NCBI RefSeq assembly: GCF_036763085.1 | Contig: NZ_JBAIYU010000007.1 | Location: 262,169 to 326,168 of the forward strand | Direction of reading: 5' to 3' | Source of the DNA: JBAIYU01 sp036763085 | GTDB taxonomy: Bacteria > Bacillota > Negativicutes > DSM-1736 > Dendrosporobacteraceae | Length of the DNA stretch: 64,000 nucleotides | In this document: piece after piece, positions 34,367-42,870 of the stretch | Layout of the letters: every line of letters begins with the position of its first letter | How positions within the stretch are numbered: position 1 is the first letter of the stretch | Translations under genes and position numbers: made by a program | Notes under the pieces: generated by a model | The model's input: only the letters and a program-made list of their open reading frames with translations | Databases searched by the model: none | What the model was told of the DNA's origin: nothing

Positions 34367-34549
34367 TTAGTCTTCAAAGCGGTAGCTGCACTTTGGACAG
34401 TCACAAGTTTTAGGGATATGACACTTACATTTTGGGCACTCAGAGCATCCGTAATCACACTCATGATGACATTTATGGCATTTGTGAGGAAAGCTGTGAT
34501 TACATTTTGGGCAGCAATGATGCTTTTTGTTGCTGCAGCAATCTGACAT
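34367..34549 (-). CDS. 60-residue Cys/His-rich metal-binding-like protein
   Basis: 15 Cys and 8 His in 60 residues. CPKC occurs three times (13-16, 38-41, 51-54), with CC pairs at 4-5 and 12-13, CHKC at 24-27 and a central CDYGCSEC. The rest is mostly Lys, His and Pro. This is the composition of a metallothionein or of several zinc-ribbon knuckles, but I know no family with this pattern. Reality is supported by GGGGGT 7-8 nt before the ATG and a terminator directly downstream. It sits between corA and a sensor kinase and is transcribed on its own. Confidence 0.7.
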   Translation of the reverse strand: MSDCCSNKKHHCCPKCNHSFPHKCHKCHHECDYGCSECPKCKCHIPKTCDCPKCSYRFED

Positions 34550-34742
34550 TTAATCTACCCCCTATGGATTTATGCTTTATAATATGCGCCCGGAGTAGAT
34601 AAGGTGTCTGGCCAAAATAAAATGGATTTGTTTAGGGTATTTTGAAAGGTTAATGTTAACTTATGTAGAATTTTATCAGTATTTGAAAATGCAGGGAATT
34701 TTTCCAAAACGGCATGGATATAGAACAAAACGAGGTGCAGTG

Positions 34743-37265
34743 ATGAAAGTGAAAAAATTAGGATGGGTGATACTTTTAGCTACCTTCGTTAGCTTTCTTT
34801 ACTTTTCATCATCGGTATTGGCTCATCATGCAGTTCGCCGAGAAGTGCTTGTTCTTCATTCTTATAGTCCTGACTACGACTGGACAAAAACAGAGCAACA
34901 GGGAATAGACAGCGTATTTGAACACTTCAAAGATCAATACAAAGTACGTATTGAATATATGGATACTAATCACAGCCCTAAGTTAATGCAGGGTGAATTG
35001 CTGAAAAATCTGTACAAGCAAAAGTTTGCTAATTCATATTTCTCGGCGGTAATTGTTACTGATAACGCGGCCCTTAATTTTTTGCGGCTTCACCGTGATG
35101 AACTTTTTCCGGATGTTCCAATTGTTTTTTGCGGCGTTAATGGATTTAATTTGAATATGGTAAAAGGGCTTAGCGGAGTTACTGGTGTCGCAGAAGATAA
35201 TGATTTCCGCGGGTTATTTGATCTGATACTTAAACTGCATCAAAATACTAAACGACTTGTCGTGTATGGTATAGAGGATGATCCATCCCATATTGCTAAC
35301 ATTGCTTTAATAAAAAAACTAATACCTGAACTCAGCATCGAAATTGAAATTAAAGAAATACCTTATGTTGAAGCAGCTATCGCTGATGTTAAAAACTTGC
35401 CCAAAGATAGTATAGTTATGGCAGTAGGCAGTATGAAGACCTCCGGCGGTGAAGGCGTAAATCTTCAAAGAGTAAACGAACTTATTTCTGAGGCTTCGCC
35501 TGTACCTGTATATACTGCTTGGGATTTTGGCTTAAATCACGGGGCGGTGGGTGGCCTTGTTGTGAGCGGAAAAGATCAAGGACGACTTGCTGCTGAGATG
35601 GCTCTTCGGATTTTGCAAGGTGAGAAACCAGAAGATATTGCTATTATTCAAAGTGTTAAAAATGTATATATGTTTGATTATAAACAATTATCAAGATTTG
35701 GGCTAAATCGCAGTAAGCTGCCAGCGAATTCGATTATATTTAATTCGCCGGATCTTACTTATCGGGTATCACGTGAAGCTATGTGGGCAACAGCCTTCTT
35801 TTTAATAGCATTAGCGGCGGCAGTACTTGTTTTAACAGCTAATATCCAGCGAAGGAAAAAGGCTGAAGCAGCATTAACCGCCTCAGAGGAGAAATACTCA
35901 AAAGCATTTCGAAATTGTGCTGATGTTGTTGGTATTGCCCGTCTAAGTGATGGCTATTACATGGAAGTCAGTGATGCATTTTTTGAAACCTTTGGGTATA
36001 GTCGTGAAGAGGTTATTGATAGATCCTCGACTGCTGTTAATTCACAAAATGATCACTCTTTTGGGCTTTGGCTCAGTGCAACAGAAAGAAACAATCTTTT
36101 TAACAAACTGAGCAAAGATGGGTTCTTAAGAAATTTAGAAACACATTGGTGTACCAAGTCGGGTGAAGTTAGGATAGGACTTTATTCGGCAGAAGTTATT
36201 TCAATAAATGGAGAAGACTGTATTGTTTACGTATGGCATGACATAACAGACAGTAAGCGGGCCGAAGAAGCGCTAAGAACAGCTAATGATGATCTAGAAA
36301 ACAAAGTGTACCAGCGAACATTAGAACTTTCCTCTCTTAACGAAGAACTAATTGCAATAAATGAAGAGCTGCAGGCGATTAATGATGAGCTGCACAGCGA
36401 GGTAGACAGTCGTCGGAAAGTAGAAGAGAAGCTTGCAGAAGCTAATGATGAACTTAAAAGAGCATTTGAAGAACTAAAAGCCATGCAGGCTTACTTAGTC
36501 CAATCCGAAAAAATGGCGGCGTTAGGAAGTTTAGTTGCTGGAGTAGCGCATGAGATTAATACACCGCTTGGTGTCGGTGTTACTGCAGCATCACATTTGA
36601 TGCAACTTACAGAAAGATTTAAAGAGTTTTGCCAAAACGGAAATCCGCGCCGGCAGCATCTTGTAGAGTACTTAGAAGATATTGAAGAAGCTGCAGCAAT
36701 TACCTATAAAAACTTAGAGCGGGCGGCTAAATTAGTACACAGTTTTAAGCAGGTTTCGGTAGACCAATCAAGCGAAGCAAGACGAGCGTTTAACGTAAGA
36801 GAATATTTAGATGAAATTCTTCTAAGTATGCAGCCGCAAATAAAAAGGACGAAGCTTAAAATAAATATAGACTGCGAAAGAGATGTCGAAATAGTTGGCT
36901 ATCCAGGGGCTTTTGCGCAAGTTATTACGAACTTAGTTATGAATACCTTAACTCATGCGTTTGAACCGGGTGATGAAGGCAGTATTAGTATAAGAATAGA
37001 GCGGCAGGATAGACAGTTAGTATGTACCTACTCCGATAACGGAAAAGGTATGTACCAAAATGTCCTCGCAAAAATATTTGACCCTTTTTATACAACAAAA
37101 CGCGGTAATGGCGGTACAGGCCTAGGTTTATATATTGTTTATAATATTGTTACTCAAAAGTTTAATGGGACAATTAAGTGCGAAAGCGAACCAGGCAGAG
37201 GAACAAGATTTGATATTTATTTGCCTTTAAGGAAGGGTGGGCCGGCAGATGGAAAGCAAAAATGA
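34743..37265 (+). CDS. Sensor histidine kinase with substrate-binding-like extracytoplasmic domain
   Basis: 840 residues from the ATG at 34743 (GAGGTGC ahead; the longer ORF from 34653 would put 30 polar residues before the signal peptide). Signal or anchor 1-27; extracytoplasmic domain about 30-340 of the ABC substrate-binding-protein type (VLVLHSYSPDYDW, VVSGKDQGRLAAEMALRIL in part); membrane helix about 350-370; PAS domain about 380-510; coiled coil rich in Glu about 515-610; HisKA-like GVAHEINTPLG and HATPase FDPFYTTKRGNGGTGLGLYIVYNI. Ligand unknown. Overlaps the HD-GYP regulator by 17 nt. Confidence 0.85.
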   Translation: MKVKKLGWVILLATFVSFLYFSSSVLAHHAVRREVLVLHSYSPDYDWTKTEQQGIDSVFEHFKDQYKVRIEYMDTNHSPKLMQGELLKNLYKQKFANSYFSAVIVTDNAALNFLRLHRDELFPDVPIVFCGVNGFNLNMVKGLSGVTGVAEDNDFRGLFDLILKLHQNTKRLVVYGIEDDPSHIANIALIKKLIPELSIEIEIKEIPYVEAAIADVKNLPKDSIVMAVGSMKTSGGEGVNLQRVNELISEASPVPVYTAWDFGLNHGAVGGLVVSGKDQGRLAAEMALRILQGEKPEDIAIIQSVKNVYMFDYKQLSRFGLNRSKLPANSIIFNSPDLTYRVSREAMWATAFFLIALAAAVLVLTANIQRRKKAEAALTASEEKYSKAFRNCADVVGIARLSDGYYMEVSDAFFETFGYSREEVIDRSSTAVNSQNDHSFGLWLSATERNNLFNKLSKDGFLRNLETHWCTKSGEVRIGLYSAEVISINGEDCIVYVWHDITDSKRAEEALRTANDDLENKVYQRTLELSSLNEELIAINEELQAINDELHSEVDSRRKVEEKLAEANDELKRAFEELKAMQAYLVQSEKMAALGSLVAGVAHEINTPLGVGVTAASHLMQLTERFKEFCQNGNPRRQHLVEYLEDIEEAAAITYKNLERAAKLVHSFKQVSVDQSSEARRAFNVREYLDEILLSMQPQIKRTKLKINIDCERDVEIVGYPGAFAQVITNLVMNTLTHAFEPGDEGSISIRIERQDRQLVCTYSDNGKGMYQNVLAKIFDPFYTTKRGNGGTGLGLYIVYNIVTQKFNGTIKCESEPGRGTRFDIYLPLRKGGPADGKQK

Positions 37266-38823
37266 GTTTCTGTTTTTAGAAGACAGGGACAAGTGGTTAA
37301 CCAGCACGGCAAAAGAGAAATGTGTCAGCGGTCCGGATAAATGGAAGATACTTATTGTAGATGATGAGGACGATGTTCATGATGTCACCCGTATGACACT
37401 TAGGAGATTGGTTTTTGATGGAGGCAGGATAGAGTTTTTTAGTGCATTTTCTGCAGCCGAAGCCAGGGAAATTCTCAAACTTAATCCAGATATCGCTGTC
37501 ATGCTTTTAGATGTTGTTATGGAAGAAGAACATGCCGGCTTGGCACTTGTTCATTATGTTAGGCGGGAGTTAAAGAACTCTTTGGTACGTATTATTCTCA
37601 GGACAGGCCATCCTGGTCAAGCGCCCGAAGAGAGTGTCACTATCGAATACGATATTAATGATTATCGTGAAAAGACTGAGCTTACAACTCAGCGGTTATT
37701 AACAGCTGTGGTAACTGCGCTTCGATCTTATCGCGACTTACAAATAATTGATGAAAATCGGCGTGATCTTAAACAAGTAATTAAATCGTCGACCCAGATT
37801 TTTAGACTGCAGTCTATAAAAAAATTTGCGGGTGAAATTCTGCATCAGCTAACCACGCTAGCCTGTATTCAGCCCAAGGGCGGCAATAATAAATTATCTG
37901 GGTTTGTGGCTGAACGAAAAATCGAGGAGAACTTCTTTATTCATGCTGCGATAGGTCAGCATAACGGTCTTGAAGGTCGTTATCTGTCTAGTGAAATGCC
38001 GGCTGAAATTTTAGAGGTCATAGATCAAGTCTGTGTTAATAAATGCTGTGTTTTTCGGGATAACAGCGTGGCCTTATATTGTCCAAGCAATCTAGGTCCT
38101 GAAAACATTGTTTATTTAGAGGGGTTTGGCTGCCTTACGGACTGGACAAAAGACTTGGTTGAGATGTTTAGACTGAATGTTTTTGTTGCCTTTGACAACA
38201 TCTACTTAAATCAAGAGGTTGAAGATACTCAAAGAGAATGTATATTTACATTAGGCGAAATTGCTGAATCAAGATCACATGAAATGGGTAACCATGTCAA
38301 GCGTGTAGGAGAAGTAGCTCGTATTTTAGCCCTTCGCTATGGTCTTTCTGAACAAGAAGCTGAACTAATTAAACTATCTGCATCTATGCATGATCTTGGT
38401 AAACTTGCTATTAACGATTCGATTGTGAATAAACCTGGGGCACTAACGTCTGAGGAGTTTGAAACAATTAAAACCCATTCACAAATGGGGTATGAGATGC
38501 TTAAATCTTCGAAAAGGAAGTTATTTCAAACTGCAGCTATTATTGCGCGAGAGCATCATGAAAACTATGATGGAACTGGATATCCTCACTCTCTTAAAGA
38601 AACTGAGATTAATATATACAGTAGAATTGTAGCTTTAGCTGATGTAATAGATGCATTAGGGACAAAAAGAGTTTATAAGAAATCTTGGTCGAAGGAAGAG
38701 ATCACCCAATATATTTTAGAACAAAGAGGAAAAAAGTTTGATCCTTGTCTTACAGATTTGTTTTATGAACACTGTGAGGAGATATTTGCAGTTAGGGATC
38801 TTTTCCCTGATGAGGATAACTAA
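37249..38823 (+). CDS. Response regulator with DUF3369-like middle and HD-GYP c-di-GMP phosphodiesterase
   Basis: 524 residues from the ATG at 37249 (ribosome site AAGGAAGGG; GTG at 37237 is an alternative). Receiver domain about 20-145 with DDEDD acidic pocket and phospho-Asp in MLLDVVME; middle domain about 175-320 (DUF3369-like sensor); HD-GYP about 340-520 with HVKRVGEV, SMHDLGKLA and the signature DGTGYP. HD-GYP enzymes hydrolyse c-di-GMP. With the kinase just upstream this makes a complete two-component unit. Confidence 0.88.
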   Translation: MESKNEFLFLEDRDKWLTSTAKEKCVSGPDKWKILIVDDEDDVHDVTRMTLRRLVFDGGRIEFFSAFSAAEAREILKLNPDIAVMLLDVVMEEEHAGLALVHYVRRELKNSLVRIILRTGHPGQAPEESVTIEYDINDYREKTELTTQRLLTAVVTALRSYRDLQIIDENRRDLKQVIKSSTQIFRLQSIKKFAGEILHQLTTLACIQPKGGNNKLSGFVAERKIEENFFIHAAIGQHNGLEGRYLSSEMPAEILEVIDQVCVNKCCVFRDNSVALYCPSNLGPENIVYLEGFGCLTDWTKDLVEMFRLNVFVAFDNIYLNQEVEDTQRECIFTLGEIAESRSHEMGNHVKRVGEVARILALRYGLSEQEAELIKLSASMHDLGKLAINDSIVNKPGALTSEEFETIKTHSQMGYEMLKSSKRKLFQTAAIIAREHHENYDGTGYPHSLKETEINIYSRIVALADVIDALGTKRVYKKSWSKEEITQYILEQRGKKFDPCLTDLFYEHCEEIFAVRDLFPDEDN

Positions 38824-38824
38824 T

Positions 38825-38860
38825 AATGGCGTAATAGCATTAGTGTGCTATTACGCCATT
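38825..38860. terminator. Bidirectional terminator
   Basis: 15-bp perfect stem (38825-38839 with 38846-38860), 6-nt loop, right after the HD-GYP stop codon. Confidence 0.85.
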
Positions 38861-38866
38861 ATTTAT

Positions 38867-38955
38867 ACGGTAAGAAGTATAAACTTTCTTACATGTTAAA
38901 GGTTAGCAACTGCTTTCGCCGGCGCTATGCTAGGTGCAAGCCGTGTTTTCTTTAT
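38867..38955 (+). repeat. Dispersed intergenic repeat, copy C
   Basis: Left hairpin ACGGTAAGAAG...CTTTCTTAC (38867-38893) and right core GGTGCAAGCCGTGTTTTCTTTAT, which is identical to copy B over the last 20 or so bases. It fills the gap between the HD-GYP terminator and the stop codon of the beta-lactamase-like gene. Confidence 0.6.
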
Positions 38956-38958
38956 ATT

Positions 38959-39795
38959 TTAGTTTTTATTTCGTAGTGCTTCATAGCTTTTGGCCGATAA
39001 TTCAGCCAAGAAATTACTTGCGTAGTCGGGCGATTGCTGGGTTTTAGAGAATGAGCTAATGAGAATAAGGTTTTTCCCATCATCTACAATACCCACATCA
39101 TTTAATACCCCATCAGGTAACTGTCCCACCTTGTGCATAACTTTGTTATTACCCATATGTCTAGGTATTTCTTCTTTATATATTGTTTTTGCAAGTTCTT
39201 CCTTAAGAATTGCTGACATTTCCTTACCCAGATACTGTTCATTATAAATGGTCTCAAAGACTACAGCCATTTCTTGCGGAGTTGTTACACTGTGGTAACC
39301 GTATCGATGAAAAGCCTCTTTACTATGAATTCGAGTTTTGGTTAAATTTAAATCCTTTAAAACTTTTGTTAAAGCATCTGGATGACGTTGTTCAATTTCA
39401 TCTAAGAGTTCATAAAAAGAGGGATTATCACTTATAATCATCATTTTTTTAATCATCTGATCATAATCTTTCTTTTTTTCCACTGAAACGTTTGGATAAA
39501 TGTATTTGTATACGGCTAATGCAACAACCAGCTTATGAGTCGAAGCTGTGGCAAAAATCTCATCTGAGTTTATACTTATAGTTTGTCCTGTCTTTAAGTT
39601 TTTTGCATAAAGACCAAGCTTTCCGGGAAAGCGATTCGCATATTTTTGAACATTGTTGGAATCTAGTGGTACTGGTGCAGGCTGATTTTGCTGCTGCTGA
39701 GCAGTTTCAGGTAAATTAGGTTTTTTTACTGGAGTCTGGGCACAAGCGCTACTAAGAAAAACAATTATCAGTAAAGCAAATAGTGCTTTTTTCAG
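38959..39795 (-). CDS. Class A beta-lactamase-like serine hydrolase lipoprotein, CTG start
   Basis: 278 residues if read from CTG at 39795-39793. The codon follows a TGA by two codons, so no ATG, GTG or TTG start can include the signal peptide; GGGAGTG lies 8 nt before the CTG. The N-terminus KKALFALLIIVFLSSAC is a good lipoprotein signal (lipobox LSSAC). The fold motifs of penicillin-recognising enzymes are present: STHK (SxxK), SDN in IISDNPS and HKVG in place of KTG. The ExxLN loop of true class A lactamases is not clear. Activity on beta-lactams is uncertain. Confidence 0.7.
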   Translation of the reverse strand: MKKALFALLIIVFLSSACAQTPVKKPNLPETAQQQQNQPAPVPLDSNNVQKYANRFPGKLGLYAKNLKTGQTISINSDEIFATASTHKLVVALAVYKYIYPNVSVEKKKDYDQMIKKMMIISDNPSFYELLDEIEQRHPDALTKVLKDLNLTKTRIHSKEAFHRYGYHSVTTPQEMAVVFETIYNEQYLGKEMSAILKEELAKTIYKEEIPRHMGNNKVMHKVGQLPDGVLNDVGIVDDGKNLILISSFSKTQQSPDYASNFLAELSAKSYEALRNKN

Positions 39796-39938
39796 ATAGT
39801 ATCACTCCCAGCTATAATATGTTAATTATAGCTTTGCCAAGTGAATAATAAAGCAAACACGGTAAAAATTAACATACTGAATGCTATTCCTTCATATGGT
39901 GTATTGTCTGTGATTTTGGACAAAAGAAGGGATAGCAG

Positions 39939-41183
39939 GTGAAAAAATGTAATCAGGTCTTTTTTGTATTTTTTATTATTATGATGTTGCTGCAGCCGCT
40001 TACAGTAAGAGCCGATTGTAACTCAGCAATTATTATTAACCTTCCCAGCAGAACATTGGAATACTACTCCAATGATATTCTAATTAGAGAATACCGTATT
40101 GCAATCGGCAAGGTTTCAACACCAACTCCAATGGGGGATTTTGCAATTATTGATAAAGTAGTCAATCCTACGTGGTATCCGCCAGGTAAAAAATACTCTG
40201 TACCATCAGGGCCTGAAAATCCGTTAGGATATCGTTGGATGGGATTTCTGCCTACCTATGGGATACATGGTACAAATGCACCTTGGTCGATTGGCGGAGT
40301 AGTGTCGAATGGCTGTATACGCCTAAGGGAAGATGCTGTTGAGGATTTATACGAATTAGTAAATGAAGGAACCCCCGTGTACATTACTTACAATCGATTT
40401 AAACTAAGGATTGGCAATGATGGGGTAGCGTCACTAGGTATTTACCCTGATGTCTATGGGTACAAATCGGTCACAGCCGGCCAAATTAAGAAAAAGTTGG
40501 CTGATGCTGGTCTAGATGGATTAATTGATGACGTTCAGCTAAATCGATTAATCAGTGATGTTCCAGATGAGCAAGTTCCGTTCGCGCAGTTACATAAACT
40601 TAGAGTAAATGGGAACAGCATAAATAGATATCTTGTTTCAATTGATGGAATTAAGTATGCCCCCGCTCTAGAAATTGCCAGGAGTCTGCAAGTTAATCTA
40701 AAATGGGATGTTAATAATGGCACTGTACGCGGCAAAAGGCAGGCAGTAAGTGGTATCACTAAAGGTCAGACCGTTTATGTACCTGCAGATAGTCTACCAC
40801 TACTTTTTGCCGGAAGGCAGGAGTGGCGAGATGCTGACAATTGTCTATACCTTCAAGTCCCGAATATCAGATTGGCGGGAACCAGTATAAGCTATGATAT
40901 TCACGAGTATGGCGGAAAAATTTTGGTACCAGTGCTAACAATGGCTAAAGTATTAGGTCAAAAATTATACTGGGAATCAGAAAGTGGTATTGTCCGAAAT
41001 GCTGTTAGAAAGCTGCCAGTTGAAATTCTTAACGGAGAGCCTTACATAGATTCGAATAGAATAAGTGAATTTTTTAGTGCTAAAGCTGTATGGAATGAGG
41101 ATGAGCAAGCCGTCAACATCAAAGAGCTTGAATTTGCGATAGATTACTCAATGTACTTGGATCACATGGGTGAATTTTTTTAA
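39939..41183 (+). CDS. Secreted L,D-transpeptidase (YkuD) with copper-amine-oxidase-N-like repeats
   Basis: 414 residues. Start is GTG (AGAAGGG ahead). Signal peptide 1-25 (cut near VRA-D), YkuD domain about 28-145 with GIHGTNAPWSIGG and the nucleophile in VSNGCIRL, a linker, then two or more copies of the CuAmineOx_N-like stalk fold (about 225-400; e.g. YLVSIDGIKYAPALEIA and EILNGEPYIDSNRISE in part), which in clostridia serve as wall-binding modules. It should cross-link or modify peptidoglycan outside the membrane. Divergent from the beta-lactamase-like gene, fitting a cell-wall theme. Confidence 0.85.
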   Translation: MKKCNQVFFVFFIIMMLLQPLTVRADCNSAIIINLPSRTLEYYSNDILIREYRIAIGKVSTPTPMGDFAIIDKVVNPTWYPPGKKYSVPSGPENPLGYRWMGFLPTYGIHGTNAPWSIGGVVSNGCIRLREDAVEDLYELVNEGTPVYITYNRFKLRIGNDGVASLGIYPDVYGYKSVTAGQIKKKLADAGLDGLIDDVQLNRLISDVPDEQVPFAQLHKLRVNGNSINRYLVSIDGIKYAPALEIARSLQVNLKWDVNNGTVRGKRQAVSGITKGQTVYVPADSLPLLFAGRQEWRDADNCLYLQVPNIRLAGTSISYDIHEYGGKILVPVLTMAKVLGQKLYWESESGIVRNAVRKLPVEILNGEPYIDSNRISEFFSAKAVWNEDEQAVNIKELEFAIDYSMYLDHMGEFF

Positions 41184-41257
41184 CAGCTTCTCGCTGATAT
41201 TTTTTAAGTTATTATGGTATAATATGGGGGAAATAATAGGAAACGAGGGAGTTATTT

Positions 41258-41689
41258 ATGAAAAAAGCAGTCATCGAAATGGATAAAGGTACAGTTACGG
41301 TTGAATTATTTGAAAAAGAAGCCCCAAAAACAGTTGCAAACTTTGAAAAGCTTATCAAAGAGGGTTATTATAATGGGTTAAATTTCCACCGTGTAATTCC
41401 TGGCTTTGTAGCTCAGGGTGGTTGTCCGCAAGGTTCAGGCGCTGGCGGACCTGGTTATACCATTCCTTGCGAGACTAAAGGAAATCCAAAGATCCATGAG
41501 CGTGGTGCACTATCTATGGCCCACCGTGGACCTAACACTGGTGGAAGTCAATTTTTCATTGTATATGAACCACAACCGCACTTAGATGGCGTACATACTG
41601 TATTTGGTAAAGTAATTGACGGTATGGATATTGTAGATCAAATTAAGCCAGGCGATAAGATGAATAAGGTGACAATTGTAGAGGAATAA
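41258..41689 (+). CDS. Cyclophilin-type peptidyl-prolyl isomerase
   Basis: 143 residues covering one minimal cyclophilin domain: NFHRVIPGFVAQGG (about 49-62, holding the catalytic Arg), SMAHRGPNTGGSQFFI and LDGVHTVFGKVIDGM. No signal peptide, so cytoplasmic. Own promoter (TATAAT near 41217) and own terminator. Confidence 0.92.
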   Translation: MKKAVIEMDKGTVTVELFEKEAPKTVANFEKLIKEGYYNGLNFHRVIPGFVAQGGCPQGSGAGGPGYTIPCETKGNPKIHERGALSMAHRGPNTGGSQFFIVYEPQPHLDGVHTVFGKVIDGMDIVDQIKPGDKMNKVTIVEE

Positions 41690-41699
41690 GAGTATAATT

Positions 41700-41735
41700 G
41701 GGGATGGGGTACACCGAATGGTGAAATCCATCCCC
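41700..41735 (+). terminator. Terminator of the cyclophilin gene
   Basis: GGGGATGG (41700-41707) pairs with CCATCCCC (41728-41735), with an inner CACC/GGTG stem, then TTTCGTTT. Confidence 0.75.
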
Positions 41736-41762
41736 TTTCGTTTATCTAAGGAGTCTTGGAAT

Positions 41763-42527
41763 ATGGAAAATTTAAGTATTGAAATGCTGGTATTTTTAAT
41801 GGCAGCTGGATTTGTTGCTTCCTTTATTGATTCAGTGGTTGGCGGTGGCGGTATTATAGCAGTTCCAGCCTTAATGCTGACCGGGTTACCGCCAGTAGTA
41901 GTTCTAGGAACAAATAAAATGGCAGCAGTAATGGGCAGTTTTACAAGCGTAGTTTCTTTTATACGCTCTGGAAAAGTAGATCTTGGTCTTATAAAATATT
42001 TATTTCCGCTTTCAGTAATCGGCTCTGCCTTGGGTGTTTATACAGTCCAGTTTATCCCTCCAGAGTTTCTAAAGCCTTTGGTAGTGGTACTCTTGATACT
42101 TGTTACAATATATAGTTTGCTACGGAAAAACTGGGGCGAAACCTCTACCTATGCAGGGCTTAGCGGCAAAACAGCCTGGATGAGCGGTTTAGTTGCTTTT
42201 GCTCTCGGCTTCTATGATGGTTTTTTTGGACCCGGTACAGGATCATTTTTGTTATTTGCGTTTCTTCTAATCGGTTTTGATTTTGTAACGGCCTCAGGCA
42301 ATTCCAGAGCGCTTAATTTTGGCAGTAACATAGCTGCTGTAATAGTCTTCGCTTTTATAGGATCAATTAATTACTACTATGCTATTCCAATGGGAATTGC
42401 CATGGTTATCGGGGCGATAGCTGGCACTAAAATGGCTATTACAAAAGGGGCTGCATACGTTAGACCATTATTTTTATCTGTTTCCGCACTTTTGATTGGT
42501 AAGCAGCTTTGGGACATTATGCACTAG
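41763..42527 (+). CDS. TauE/SafE-family (sulfite/sulfonate) permease
   Basis: 254 residues and about eight membrane helices. FIDSVVGGGGIIAVPALMLTGLPP near the start (in part) and FYDGFFGPGTGSFLL in the second half are the paired family motifs. Export or uptake of a sulfur-containing anion is the usual suggestion for the family, mostly unproven. The ATG at 41763 with AAGGAG is preferred to the longer reading from 41718, which would start inside the cyclophilin terminator. Confidence 0.85.
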   Translation: MENLSIEMLVFLMAAGFVASFIDSVVGGGGIIAVPALMLTGLPPVVVLGTNKMAAVMGSFTSVVSFIRSGKVDLGLIKYLFPLSVIGSALGVYTVQFIPPEFLKPLVVVLLILVTIYSLLRKNWGETSTYAGLSGKTAWMSGLVAFALGFYDGFFGPGTGSFLLFAFLLIGFDFVTASGNSRALNFGSNIAAVIVFAFIGSINYYYAIPMGIAMVIGAIAGTKMAITKGAAYVRPLFLSVSALLIGKQLWDIMH

Positions 42528-42870
42528 CATTCAATTAGACAGATTGTTAAATAAAATTTAAAATTAACTACGGACTATTATTTTCATCAATCTTGCATAG
42601 ATTGTGTGGAGGATAATAGTCTTTTCTTTTTAGTGCGAGTCAATTTTGATTAGCGGAAATAAGCAGCGGTGATGTGAATATAAATAGCAGTTAATACAAC
42701 CTCAAATTCCATTATTATACATTAAATCGCCAGTATTTCGAGTTTTTGGGCTAAATTTCCACGGTGATTAATACATTTATATTGAGCAACAATTTTTAGC
42801 GTCTCCTTATTATAATAGTGACGGCGCATAGCCATTTAAGGAACCCACAAATCTAAAGGAGAGTGATTAA
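42528..42870. other. 343-nt intergenic region before the prkA operon
   Basis: Contains the TauE terminator and then AT-rich sequence. A TATAAT occurs near 42812 and a CATA-type element near 42827 that could belong to a sporulation sigma factor promoter, but I cannot decide between them. No small gene is evident. Confidence 0.5.
42573..42626 (+). terminator. Terminator of the TauE gene
   Basis: Outer stem GACTATTAT/ATAATAGTC (42573-42581 with 42613-42621), inner stem CAATCT/AGATTG, then CTTTTCTTTTT. Confidence 0.7.

Noticed and set aside
34204..34413. 69-codon plus-strand frame after corA
   Set aside because: Begins inside the corA stop region, runs through the corA terminator and antisense to the Cys-rich gene terminator.
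41718..41762. Earlier start for the TauE/SafE gene
   Set aside because: The start would lie in the terminator of the cyclophilin gene; ATG at 41763 has AAGGAG.
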